A DNA stretch of 5,568 bases. Origin: Candidatus Leptovillus gracilis (GTDB lineage: Bacteria; Chloroflexota; Anaerolineae; Promineifilales; Promineifilaceae). Made by a program: the position numbers and the translations under genes. This document shows, piece after piece, positions 1 to 4,162 of the stretch. The notes below the pieces were generated by a model, which saw only the letters and a list, made by a program, of their open reading frames with translations, had not been told where the DNA came from and made no database searches. The DNA is taken from positions 1 to 5,568 of the forward strand of contig JADJXA010000023.1 of NCBI GenBank assembly GCA_016716065.1, written 5' to 3'. Positions within the stretch are counted from its first letter, which is position 1. Each line of letters begins with the position of its first letter.

Positions 1-213
1 CGCGTTGTATCCACGCCGGCGCATCTCGTCCAGACCCGCCCCCCACGTCAACAGGTCTTGTAAGCTGACGTAGTACAGTTCATGTTTACGGCCGTCTGGC
101 CGCAGACCAAAGCCCAGGGCTGCCCACTCTGATGGCTTGTGCTGGCGCAGCGCGGTGCGAAATGAAGGAGCTATCAATTTCTGCTGTCTGGTGAAATCAA
201 CTTGTTTTGCCAT
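1..213 (-). CDS. Hypothetical protein, N-terminal 71 codons (runs off window edge)
   Basis: An open frame starts at the ATG at 213 and continues without a stop to the window edge, so the C-terminus is missing. It begins MAKQVDFTRQQK and continues through a helical, basic stretch (FRTALRQHKPSEWAAL) to a segment rich in Gly and aromatic residues around residues 34-52. I do not recognise a family. The start is supported by AGAGGTTGGACCG directly before the ATG, the start-site sequence shared with four other genes in the window. Copy 1 of the conserved bipartite element lies about 30 nt upstream, which implies its own transcription start rather than read-through from the 74-aa gene upstream. One ACGGCCGT palindrome (88-95) lies inside the coding sequence and encodes part of a DGRK segment. 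The reading frame and start are fairly secure; the function is unknown. Confidence 0.75.
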   Translation of the reverse strand, partial: MAKQVDFTRQQKLIAPSFRTALRQHKPSEWAALGFGLRPDGRKHELYYVSLQDLLTWGAGLDEMRRRGYNA

Positions 214-226
214 CGGTCCAACCTCT
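211..226 (-). promoter_or_regulatory. Start-associated sequence/RBS of the left-edge gene
   Basis: On the minus strand this reads AGAGGTTGGACCGATG. It matches the sequences before four other genes over the Shine-Dalgarno site and the whole spacer, not just the purine core. It fixes the start at 213. Confidence 0.7.
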
Positions 227-245
227 TGTCTTGCTCGAATTACTT

Positions 246-323
246 TGATCCTATCGCAGGCAATACGCCGACGGGAAGGCGCTTCGGGCGCGAGTTTTGG
301 GCCAGTTTTAGGGACGGCCGTCC
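246..323 (-). promoter_or_regulatory. Conserved bipartite intergenic element, copy 1
   Basis: The core at 246-281, read on the minus strand, is CGCCTTCCCGTC, a 12-nt spacer, then GCGATAGGATCA. This copy has a spacer of 12 rather than 11 and one substitution in the second block. The flank (282-323) is nearly identical to that of copy 3: a GCGC-TTCGG-GCGC mini-hairpin, a T-rich tract and the 12-bp palindrome GGACGGCCGTCC at 312-323. It lies between the 74-aa gene and the left-edge gene, about 30 nt from the latter's start. A promoter/operator or 5'-leader role is inferred from position and conservation. Confidence 0.7.
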
Positions 324-397
324 ACTCTAACTACTACACCATCGGAGCGAGCAGTCCAGTCTGTTAGCAAGCGACGCGCTGTCCGCGCCTCTGTAAC

Positions 398-622
398 TCA
401 GCTAATCCAATCGTAAACGTCAAGCCAGACTGGGCCATCGACCGTTTGCACTTCCTCAGTGGTCAGCATCGCGTCGCGCGTTTTGCCATCGTGATCACGA
501 ACAACCCGGATGTGGCCGAAGCCTTTGCTACATGCCCAAGCCTCCACCTCAGACCAGCTATCCAGATGCTCTTTGTTACTCAGCTCATCATTCCACACCC
601 GATAGACCGTAAAAGTTGCCAT
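398..622 (-). CDS. Hypothetical 74-aa protein, Trp-rich
   Basis: The complete frame encodes a small acidic protein with five tryptophans (residues 10, 23, 29, 66, 72). It has an N-terminal strand-like segment (MATFTVYRVWND), a helical middle (HLDSWSEVEAWACSKGF) and a C-terminal strand region ending VWLDVYDWIS. The alternation suggests a compact alpha/beta fold, but I recognise no family and see no signal peptide, membrane segment or catalytic motif. The frame could begin at the GTG at 625, but GGGAGG sits only 2-3 nt from that codon and 5 nt from the ATG at 622, so the ATG is preferred. Copy 2 of the bipartite element lies 30 nt upstream, and the next gene upstream ends in a strong terminator 350 nt away. 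It is therefore probably transcribed alone. No clear terminator follows it. Confidence 0.78.
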   Translation of the reverse strand: MATFTVYRVWNDELSNKEHLDSWSEVEAWACSKGFGHIRVVRDHDGKTRDAMLTTEEVQTVDGPVWLDVYDWIS

Positions 623-651
623 CACCGCCTCCCTGCTTGTTGAATATGCCC

Positions 652-700
652 TGATCCTCTCACCAGGTGAGCGTGACGGGAAGGCGCTTACGCCACGAGA
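652..700 (-). promoter_or_regulatory. Conserved bipartite intergenic element, copy 2 (most divergent flank)
   Basis: The core (652-686) reads on the minus strand CGCCTTCCCGTC, 11 variable nt, GTGAGAGGATCA, with both blocks intact. The flank departs from the other copies but keeps a CGAG and a small inverted repeat (GGCG-CTTA-CGCC) at the position where copies 1 and 3 have their mini-hairpin. It precedes the 74-aa gene. Confidence 0.7.
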
Positions 701-713
701 TTAGCCGATTTGC

Positions 714-749
714 AGGCCAATTTAGCCTGTTTACCGTGCCATTTGTCCC
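714..749 (-). repeat. 11-bp phased repeat block A
   Basis: Read on the minus strand this contains GACAAATGGCA, CGGTAAACAGG and CTAAATTGGCC in succession. These are degenerate copies of the YYGYAAAGGCR-type 11-mer seen in the other leaders, ending in the same AAATTGG boundary. It lies about 28 nt upstream of copy 2 of the bipartite element in the direction of transcription. Confidence 0.5.
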
Positions 750-882
750 AACCTGTGGCGATGTGGGAGGCGGCCAGCCCACTCCATTACGGCCGTATAG
801 AAGACTCGTTGCAAGCTGGATGCAGATTTACCACCTCTGGTATGTTTGGATAGGTACAGGCGCAAAGCGCCAAGACGGGGCC
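750..882. other. Intergenic stretch with no convincing gene
   Basis: This is part of the 398-nt gap between the 74-aa and 80-aa genes. No minus-strand frame here has a Shine-Dalgarno site plus a plausible protein. It contains one ACGGCCGT (789-796) and the 10-mer ATGTTTGGAT (842-851), which recurs at 3221-3230 in the equivalent place between two repeat blocks of another leader. A long plus-strand frame crossing this region is treated as spurious. Confidence 0.5.
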
Positions 883-903
883 ATTACGATGCCTTTACAG
901 CGG
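883..903 (-). repeat. 11-bp phased repeat block B
   Basis: On the minus strand two tandem units are visible: CTGTAAAGGCA followed by TCGTAATGGCC. The AAA/AAT cores are exactly 11 nt apart. This is the upstream member of the pair of blocks in this leader. Confidence 0.6.
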
Positions 904-942
904 AATAACCGGATGAGCGTGACGGTGGCAGACGGCACGGCA

Positions 943-961
943 GCACATAGAACAGATGTGC
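943..961. repeat. Inverted repeat GCACAT-N7-ATGTGC
   Basis: A perfect 6-bp inverted repeat with a 7-nt spacer, just past the 80-aa gene's terminator in the direction of transcription. It could be an operator half-site pair or chance; no second copy was seen. Confidence 0.3.
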
Positions 962-974
962 ATAACACCACAAC

Positions 975-1002
975 AAAAAAAGGCCGACCCGTAGGCCGAC
1001 CT
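975..1002 (-). terminator. Rho-independent terminator of the 80-aa gene
   Basis: On the minus strand, positions 1002-981 fold into a 9-bp stem (AGGTCGGCC paired with GGGTCGGCCT-type sequence, including two G-U pairs) closed by a TACG tetraloop. Seven T's follow immediately (981-975, the first shared with the base of the stem). It starts 19 nt past the stop codon at 1021. Confidence 0.88.
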
Positions 1003-1020
1003 CTCTATTTCCCAACTACA

Positions 1021-1263
1021 TCAGCGGCCAACCGCACGGTTGGCTACTATACGGGCGCGCACCTCATAGGCCATATCAGACACTACCTGATCGGCCGCTT
1101 CGTAATACGCGCTGTCATCGTCACCCTCACACGGCCGGCCGATTTTGCAAACGACCCGTTCGTGCACGACATCGGCGACGCGCGGGTGATGAATCGCATC
1201 CACAATGGACACCCCGTCTTGTTGGGCAATCCCGATCACCTGTTCACGCCATTGAATGTTCAC
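1021..1263 (-). CDS. Hypothetical 80-aa protein
   Basis: The complete frame starts at GTG (1263), with GGAGG 10 nt upstream; no in-frame ATG lies nearby. The protein begins VNIQWREQVIGIAQQ (initiator read as Met). It looks like a mixed alpha/beta domain with an HH pair near residue 25, two cysteines in the middle (VVCKIGRPCEG), an acidic DDDS patch and a long C-terminal helix rich in Arg and Ala. The two cysteines are not in a CxxC arrangement, so zinc binding is not supported. I recognise no family. The gene is bracketed by copy 3 of the bipartite element upstream and a strong terminator downstream, so it forms a single-gene transcription unit. Confidence 0.75.
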   Translation of the reverse strand: MNIQWREQVIGIAQQDGVSIVDAIHHPRVADVVHERVVCKIGRPCEGDDDSAYYEAADQVVSDMAYEVRARIVANRAVGR

Positions 1264-1292
1264 TATCGCTGCACCTCCTATTCAAGTTGTCC

Positions 1293-1372
1293 TGATCCTC
1301 TCACAGTGTTTATCTGACGGGAAGGCGCTTCGGGCGCGAATTTTGGGCGGGTTTTTAGGGACGGCCGTCCCC
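1293..1372 (-). promoter_or_regulatory. Conserved bipartite intergenic element, copy 3
   Basis: The core (1293-1327) reads on the minus strand CGCCTTCCCGTC, 11 variable nt, GTGAGAGGATCA. The flank (1328-1371) is near-identical to that of copy 1: mini-hairpin, TTTTGGG tract, TTTTTAGGG and a 14-bp palindrome GGGACGGCCGTCCC at 1358-1371. It fills the short gap between the 70-aa gene and the 80-aa gene, about 30 nt upstream of the latter's start. Confidence 0.72.
1358..1371. repeat. Palindrome GGGACGGCCGTCCC containing ACGGCCGT
   Basis: A 14-bp perfect palindrome 10 nt past the stop of the 70-aa gene, with a 12-bp version at the same position of copy 1 (312-323). As RNA it could form a short stem, but no T-run follows, so I do not call it a terminator. 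Confidence 0.45.
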
Positions 1373-1381
1373 GATGATCCT

Positions 1382-1594
1382 TTACGCCACCCGATCAAGC
1401 AGCTCAAACCGAATGTTCATAGCCTCCTCTAGCTGCCCCGCTTCGGTCATCAGAGCCAGACGGTCGTCCGTACTGGCGACCGCTTGCATTTTGGCGTAAG
1501 CGGCCTCGACCCCCTCTCGCAAGCCTTCTGTCTCTGCCCGGAATGCCACGCTCCCTATCTCTACCAACCGGTCAACAAGCTTTTGGTACATCAT
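1382..1594 (-). CDS. Hypothetical 70-aa helical protein, third gene of a three-gene operon
   Basis: I place the start at the ATG at 1594 because GGAGAG lies 3-5 nt upstream. The frame stays open further upstream to about 1642, but that extension overlaps the end of the preceding gene and has no ribosome site. A second ATG follows at once (1591), so the true N-terminus may be one residue shorter. The protein is almost entirely predicted helix: MMYQKLVDRLVEIGSVAF, then Glu/Ala-rich heptad-like segments ending FELLDRVA. It could be a small coiled-coil or helical-bundle protein. No motif or family is recognised. It follows the zinc-ribbon gene by 35 nt and is probably co-transcribed with it from the promoter region near 2300. 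Confidence 0.72.
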   Translation of the reverse strand: MMYQKLVDRLVEIGSVAFRAETEGLREGVEAAYAKMQAVASTDDRLALMTEAGQLEEAMNIRFELLDRVA

Positions 1595-1629
1595 GTTCTC
1601 TCCGCTTCTTTCCACGATACCAACCCGTC

Positions 1630-1917
1630 CTAAATTCGCCAATCACCGCTAACGGCCGATTGCTCCACGTAGTGCGACGCGCCACAAGCTGGGCAAGTCG
1701 CGCTGTACAACGCGATGGTCGTTTCTGCCCAGCTCATCTGGGTCAGCTTTCCCCACGGCGTGCTGGCCGGGACGAAATCCGGCGCCAGGTCATCACGCTT
1801 CACAATCGTCACGTTCGACCAGTTCACCGCTTGCCGCGGATGACAGGTAACAGTCACGTCCAGACAGCCTCCGCAGTCAGGGCAAACCCCTTCCAGAACA
1901 GAGAAAATATTTTCCAT
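1630..1917 (-). CDS. Zinc-ribbon-type small protein, 95 aa
   Basis: The complete frame contains two CxxC knuckles, CPDC at residues 12-15 and CPAC at 75-78, separated by 59 residues; this is the spacing of a split zinc ribbon. A further Cys (18), Cys-His (25-26) and His (82) lie next to the knuckles. Between them is a strand-rich segment with a TPWGKL turn. Such proteins usually bind one zinc ion for DNA, RNA or protein contact; which applies here cannot be told. The start is ATG 1917 with GGAGG 5 nt upstream; a GTG at 1920 is only 2 nt from that site and is less likely. It is the middle gene of an operon: 50 nt after the 100-aa gene, with a strong hairpin in that gap, and 35 nt before the 70-aa gene. 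Confidence 0.8.
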   Translation of the reverse strand: MENIFSVLEGVCPDCGGCLDVTVTCHPRQAVNWSNVTIVKRDDLAPDFVPASTPWGKLTQMSWAETTIALYSATCPACGASHYVEQSAVSGDWRI

Positions 1918-1929
1918 CACAGCCTCCAG

Positions 1930-1955
1930 GGAGGACGGCCGTCCGGCCGTCCTCC
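1930..1955 (-). promoter_or_regulatory. Strong intercistronic hairpin before the zinc-ribbon gene's RBS
   Basis: GGAGGACGGCC and GGCCGTCCTCC form an 11-bp perfect stem with a 4-nt loop. In the minus-strand transcript the stem ends a few nt before the GGAGG of the zinc-ribbon gene. No T-run follows, so it is not an intrinsic terminator. It could stabilise mRNA ends, attenuate, or modulate access to the RBS. One arm contains an ACGGCCGT palindrome. Confidence 0.6.
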
Positions 1956-1967
1956 AACAAACACTAC

Positions 1968-2270
1968 CTACAGCCTACCGTCCAGTTCCAGGAAGACAGT
2001 GTCCATGTCGCGCAGTACCTCCCCCAGCGCTTCCCGCGCCTTCGGCTCTGACATGCGCCCCGTCACCACTTCGGTCAACTGGCGGTACAAGCCACCTAAC
2101 CATTCGTACTCAACCAGCATCCGCCCCTCTGCTGGGCAGGCTACCAGCACATCGGCCAGGGCTACGCGGTCAATCGCCTCGTTTCTGTGAACCAGGCCGA
2201 CCAGCGCAACCTCCAACCGGTCTGACCATTCAACCATCGTGCAAAACATTTCATCACTTACTGCGTTCAT
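1968..2270 (-). CDS. Hypothetical 100-aa helical acidic protein, first gene of a three-gene operon
   Basis: The complete frame starts at ATG 2270, preceded by GGGGG at a 5-nt spacing. The protein is predicted mostly alpha-helical: MVEWSDRLEVALVGLVHR, then IDRVALADVLVACPAEGRML, a YEWLGGLYRQLTEVVTGR helix, and a C-terminal MSEPKAREALGEVLRDMD helix. It is acidic and has no membrane segment, signal or metal motif. I do not recognise a family; small helical proteins of this size are common on phages and plasmids. Copy 4 of the bipartite element lies about 27 nt upstream, so this is the promoter-proximal gene of the operon with the zinc-ribbon and 70-aa genes. Confidence 0.82.
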   Translation of the reverse strand: MNAVSDEMFCTMVEWSDRLEVALVGLVHRNEAIDRVALADVLVACPAEGRMLVEYEWLGGLYRQLTEVVTGRMSEPKAREALGEVLRDMDTVFLELDGRL

Positions 2271-2297
2271 GTGAACCCCCTGTATTGAAGTATGACT

Positions 2298-2372
2298 TGA
2301 TCCTCTCGCAGGAAAACGCCGACAGGAAGGCGAGTAGCAGCGAGTTTTTTTGACGGAGACTCAGGGAGGGGG
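2298..2372 (-). promoter_or_regulatory. Conserved bipartite intergenic element, copy 4
   Basis: The core (2298-2332) reads on the minus strand CGCCTTCCTGTC, 11 variable nt, GCGAGAGGATCA. The upstream flank belongs to the second subtype, shared almost base for base with copies 5 and 6: GAGTCTCCGTCAAAAAAACTCGCTGC in this copy, a run of seven A's before CTCGCTGCTA. It serves the three-gene operon starting at 2270. Confidence 0.75.
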
Positions 2373-2382
2373 TTGGCAACCG

Positions 2383-2419
2383 GCCAATTTACGGCCGCTT
2401 TGCAGTGCCTTTGCGACCG
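2383..2419 (-). repeat. 11-bp phased repeat block C
   Basis: On the minus strand three consecutive 11-mers are visible: TCGCAAAGGCA, CTGCAAAGCGG, CCGTAAATTGG. The AAA triplets are exactly 11 nt apart. The block sits just upstream of copy 4 of the bipartite element and directly after the hairpin of the preceding gene. Confidence 0.65.
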
Positions 2420-2425
2420 CAAACC

Positions 2426-2454
2426 GGTGGCCCGGCTTGGTAAGCCGGGCCACC
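2426..2454 (-). terminator. Perfect 13-bp hairpin after the DUF4241-like gene (terminator-like)
   Basis: GGTGGCCCGGCTT and AAGCCGGGCCACC form a 13-bp perfect stem with a 3-nt loop, 14 nt past the stop codon. The bases that follow on the minus strand (GGTTTGCGG) hold only three T's. It is therefore either a weak intrinsic terminator or a 3'-end stabilising hairpin. Confidence 0.6.
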
Positions 2455-2467
2455 CTGTTCCTACCGT

Positions 2468-3032
2468 CTACTCCTCTTCATCATCTTCCAAATCCCACGT
2501 ATCCGCTTCCTGCTCCTCCTCGGTGATAAACACAATCATCACACCCATTATCCGCCCCTCTCCATCACGCAGACCGAACGCCTGGTACACCCCATCGCCA
2601 TACCCAGACGACGCCACCGCCCCAAAGGGAATGACACCCGCCCTTTCCTCGCCCAGAGTCCGGTCGCAGCACAGGCTGTACCACGGCTCTTCCGCTACAA
2701 GCGGTTCGCTGACCGGGAACTGCTTTGCCAGACTGTCATCACGGTAGTGAGCCGCGTCAAACACCCCGGCCTGCCCACCACCGTCTACCCTGACTTCGAT
2801 ACCAAGAAGTTGCCAGCCAGCAACCGGCCGGCACAGGGCAATCCACGTGCGTCACCAATAGACGGGCAATCCGCGTACCCCAAATGCCTTCATCTGTCCG
2901 CTCCACGCTGGCTGCCCAACGGCCGTTCGCGGCTTCCACCTCGCCGGCGCACCACGTATCCACGTCGTAACACGGATCGGAAATGCGCAGCTTGCCGCTC
3001 GTCACATCAAACTCGCCAATAATGTCAAACAT
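2468..3032 (-). pseudogene. DUF4241-like protein, interrupted by a one-base frameshift
   Basis: Two overlapping frames together make one protein. The N-terminal part (3032 to a stop at 2757) starts MFDIIGEFDVTSGKLRISDP, followed by CYDVDTWCAG. The C-terminal part continues in the next frame, where GWQLLGIEVRVDG leads without a stop into GQAGVFDAAHYRDD. It ends with a GYGDGVYQAFGLRD segment and an acidic tail. The switch lies near 2815-2827 in a CCAGCCAGCAACC tract; the 565-nt length is one over a multiple of three, so a single inserted base is enough. The repaired product would be about 187 aa. The SGKL-ISDPCYD opening, the VD-GQAGVFD centre and the late SGYGDG-Y turn recall DUF4241-type proteins common on phages and plasmids, function unknown; this is from memory. 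The start has GGAGGTTAGACC before ATG. Sequencing error and true decay are both possible. Confidence 0.78.
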
Positions 3033-3044
3033 GGTCTAACCTCC
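3030..3044 (-). promoter_or_regulatory. Start-associated sequence/RBS of the DUF4241-like gene
   Basis: Minus strand reads GGAGGTTAGACCATG, the shared start-site sequence, here one base shorter between ACC and ATG than in the other copies. It fixes the start at 3032. Confidence 0.75.
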
Positions 3045-3073
3045 GTTTTGAAAAACTGCTTGCTAAGATGATT

Positions 3074-3150
3074 TGATCCTCTCACCCAGAAAGCCTGACG
3101 GGAAGGCGAATAGCAGCGAGTTTTTTTGACGGGGACTCAAGGAGGGGGGC
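3074..3150 (-). promoter_or_regulatory. Conserved bipartite intergenic element, copy 5
   Basis: The core (3074-3108) reads on the minus strand CGCCTTCCCGTC, 11 variable nt, GTGAGAGGATCA. In this copy the spacer begins AGGC, allowing a GCCT-N7-AGGC mini-stem. The upstream flank (3109-3150), with its seven-A run and CTTGAGTCCCCGTC, is nearly identical to copy 6. It belongs to the 355-nt gene-free leader between the DUF4241-like gene and the acidic-tail gene. Confidence 0.75.
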
Positions 3151-3158
3151 GCGCATCA

Positions 3159-3193
3159 GGCCAATTTACGGCCGTTTGACAGTGCCTTTACAA
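3159..3193 (-). repeat. 11-bp phased repeat block D
   Basis: Minus strand: TTGTAAAGGCA, CTGTCAAACGG, CCGTAAATTGG, three adjoining 11-mers, overlapping an ACGGCCGT palindrome at 3168-3175. The downstream two-thirds is identical in block F. Confidence 0.65.
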
Positions 3194-3218
3194 GCGGGCT
3201 GGAAATAGTCAGGGGCCT

Positions 3219-3234
3219 GGATGTTTGGATGTTT
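3219..3234. repeat. Tandem 8-bp repeat GGATGTTT x2
   Basis: GGATGTTT is repeated twice back to back between repeat blocks D and E. The 10-mer ATGTTTGGAT spanning the junction also occurs at 842-851, between blocks A and B of another leader. Confidence 0.4.
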
Positions 3235-3250
3235 GCAGTGCGCCCGCGCC

Positions 3251-3280
3251 GTAACAGCGCCTTTACAACGCCTTTGCAAC
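3251..3280 (-). repeat. 11-bp phased repeat block E
   Basis: Minus strand: TTGCAAAGGCG followed directly by TTGTAAAGGCG and a partial CTGTTAC unit. These are the two cleanest adjoining matches to YYGYAAAGGCR in the window. Confidence 0.68.
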
Positions 3281-3328
3281 CAGTAAACGCCCTGCTGGGT
3301 GGGAGATGGGGGACAGACGGCGGGAAAC

Positions 3329-3364
3329 AAAAACGGCCGTTACCGAACCGGGTAACGGCCGTTT
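3329..3364 (-). terminator. Rho-independent terminator of the acidic-tail gene
   Basis: AAACGGCCGTTACC and GGTAACGGCCGTTT form a 14-bp perfect stem around a 6-nt loop (3345-3350). On the minus strand it is followed by five T's and then GTTT. It starts 24 nt past the stop codon at 3388. Each arm contains one ACGGCCGT palindrome. Confidence 0.88.
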
Positions 3365-3387
3365 GCCTACAGGAACAACCCACCTAA

Positions 3388-3744
3388 CTATTCAGCCATG
3401 GCCTCCTCTGCCTCGCCGGCCGAATCCCAATAATCGTAATCACGCCGTTCGTAGCCGACCTCCCACCCGCCAGCCTCGGCGTCCCACTCGTCCTCGTCGT
3501 CCTCGGCCTCATCATCAGCTTCCACCTCGCCGGACTCCCCGATCATCTCAATCAGGTCGTCCATATTCGGGTCGTTGCTCAAGAAGCCACGACCACCACC
3601 GGCCTGATGCGCAGGTGGTCAATGATGTATGCCTGCACATACCCGTCATTGGGAAAGGCGCTTCAGGCAGCGAATCGCCCCGTTCAGATGCTCGCGTGCC
3701 TCTTCCACTAGATCAATCCGTTCTCTCGCTGTCAATGTTGCCAT
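3388..3744 (-). pseudogene. Acidic-tail protein (about 118 aa if repaired), two frameshifts
   Basis: Three frames join to make one protein. From ATG 3744 the first frame reads MATLTARERIDLVEEAREHL and stops at 3646. Removing one base near 3657-3664 continues it as AFPNDGYVQAYIIDHLRI. A missing base near 3601-3612 then leads into AGGGRGFLSNDPNMDDLIEM, followed by a very acidic tail with runs of Asp/Glu and a YERRDYDYWD segment. The total of 357 nt is a multiple of three, consistent with one +1 and one -1 change. The DGYVQAYIIDHL / FLSNDPNMDDLIE pattern seems familiar from small plasmid or phage proteins, but I cannot name a family. The start is set by GGAGGTTAGACCG, which overlaps the last codons and stop of the preceding 66-aa gene, so translation is probably coupled. 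The acidic tail might mimic DNA or bind a basic partner; that is speculation. Confidence 0.75.
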
Positions 3745-3757
3745 CGGTCTAACCTCC
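3742..3757 (-). promoter_or_regulatory. Start-associated sequence/RBS of the acidic-tail gene, overlapping the upstream stop codon
   Basis: Minus strand reads GGAGGTTAGACCGATG. GGA GGT TAG is at the same time the last two codons and the stop of the 66-aa gene, so the ribosome site is translated. This copy lies inside an operon and so does not depend on the intergenic element. Confidence 0.78.
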
Positions 3758-3949
3758 AAAAAATTCGCTAACCTTACGAGTCTCCACTGCGTACTCATCA
3801 CCGGCATTTTGTACACCGGCGTCTACTATTGCCGCCAATGCCGCCGGGCGGTCTTGGCAGTCACCAGCCTTGGCCACGATTCGCTGTAGGGCAGCTATCT
3901 CTGTGGCGTTCAGGTAATCCAGAACGAGCGTGATGTTTATCATATCCAT
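3749..3949 (-). CDS. Hypothetical 66-aa protein, first gene of a two-gene operon
   Basis: The complete frame starts at ATG 3949, chosen because GGAGGTTGGACCG immediately precedes it; the longer open frame upstream has no ribosome site and would run into the leader. The protein begins MDMINITLVLDYLNATEIAA, with a strand then a Leu/Ala-rich helix (LQRIVAKAGD), then RPAALAAIVDAGVQNAGDEY and a C-terminal EFFGG. The two-helix pattern around a short loop could be a small dimerising or DNA-binding fold, but no family is recognised. The stop codon falls inside the Shine-Dalgarno region of the next gene, whose ATG is 4 nt away. Copy 6 of the bipartite element lies about 35 nt upstream. Confidence 0.82.
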   Translation of the reverse strand: MDMINITLVLDYLNATEIAALQRIVAKAGDCQDRPAALAAIVDAGVQNAGDEYAVETRKVSEFFGG

Positions 3950-3962
3950 CGGTCCAACCTCC
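3947..3962 (-). promoter_or_regulatory. Start-associated sequence/RBS of the 66-aa gene
   Basis: Minus strand reads GGAGGTTGGACCGATG, matching the shared start-site sequence. It selects the ATG at 3949 over upstream alternatives. Confidence 0.78.
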
Positions 3963-3982
3963 AGTTGATTTGTAATACACTT

Positions 3983-4058
3983 TGATCCTCTCACCTGGAA
4001 AGCCTGACGGGAAGGCGAATAGCAGCGAGTTTTTTTGACAGGGACTCAAGGGGGAGGT
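3983..4058 (-). promoter_or_regulatory. Conserved bipartite intergenic element, copy 6
   Basis: The core (3983-4017) reads on the minus strand CGCCTTCCCGTC, 11 variable nt, GTGAGAGGATCA. The flank with seven A's and CTTGAGTCCCTGTC matches copy 5 nearly base for base, including the AGGCTTTC start of the spacer. It lies at the downstream end of a 364-nt gene-free leader. Confidence 0.76.
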
Positions 4059-4068
4059 CAGGCCGCGA

Positions 4069-4104
4069 ACCAATTTACGGCCGTTTGACAGTGCCATTTC
4101 AGGC
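4069..4104 (-). repeat. 11-bp phased repeat block F
   Basis: Minus strand: CTGAAATGGCA, CTGTCAAACGG, CCGTAAATTGG. The last two units are identical to block D and overlap ACGGCCGT at 4077-4084. Confidence 0.62.
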
Positions 4105-4162
4105 AGACTGAGTATAGGCGGGGGCCGGTATATCTATATGGCCGCAGCCTGCCAGCTTGAAG

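Noticed and set aside
667..1317. Plus-strand open frame of 216 codons
   Set aside because: It spans an intergenic leader, a strong minus-strand terminator and the antisense of the 80-aa gene, with no ribosome site; composition is low-quality.
1382..1642. Longer 86-aa version of the 70-aa gene
   Set aside because: The extra N-terminus overlaps the preceding gene's 3' end, lacks a ribosome site and reads through the actual GGAGAG site before ATG 1594.
246..4017. CRISPR array
   Set aside because: The repeated core is spaced hundreds of bases apart with genes in between, and the spacer-like variable part is internal to the repeat and only 11-12 nt long.
4127..4142. Sigma-70 promoter in the AT pocket GGTATATCTATATGG or nearby TATACT (minus strand)
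   Set aside because: A TATACT hexamer exists at about 4112-4117, but no recognisable -35 lies at 16-18 nt and no equivalent is found in the other leaders.
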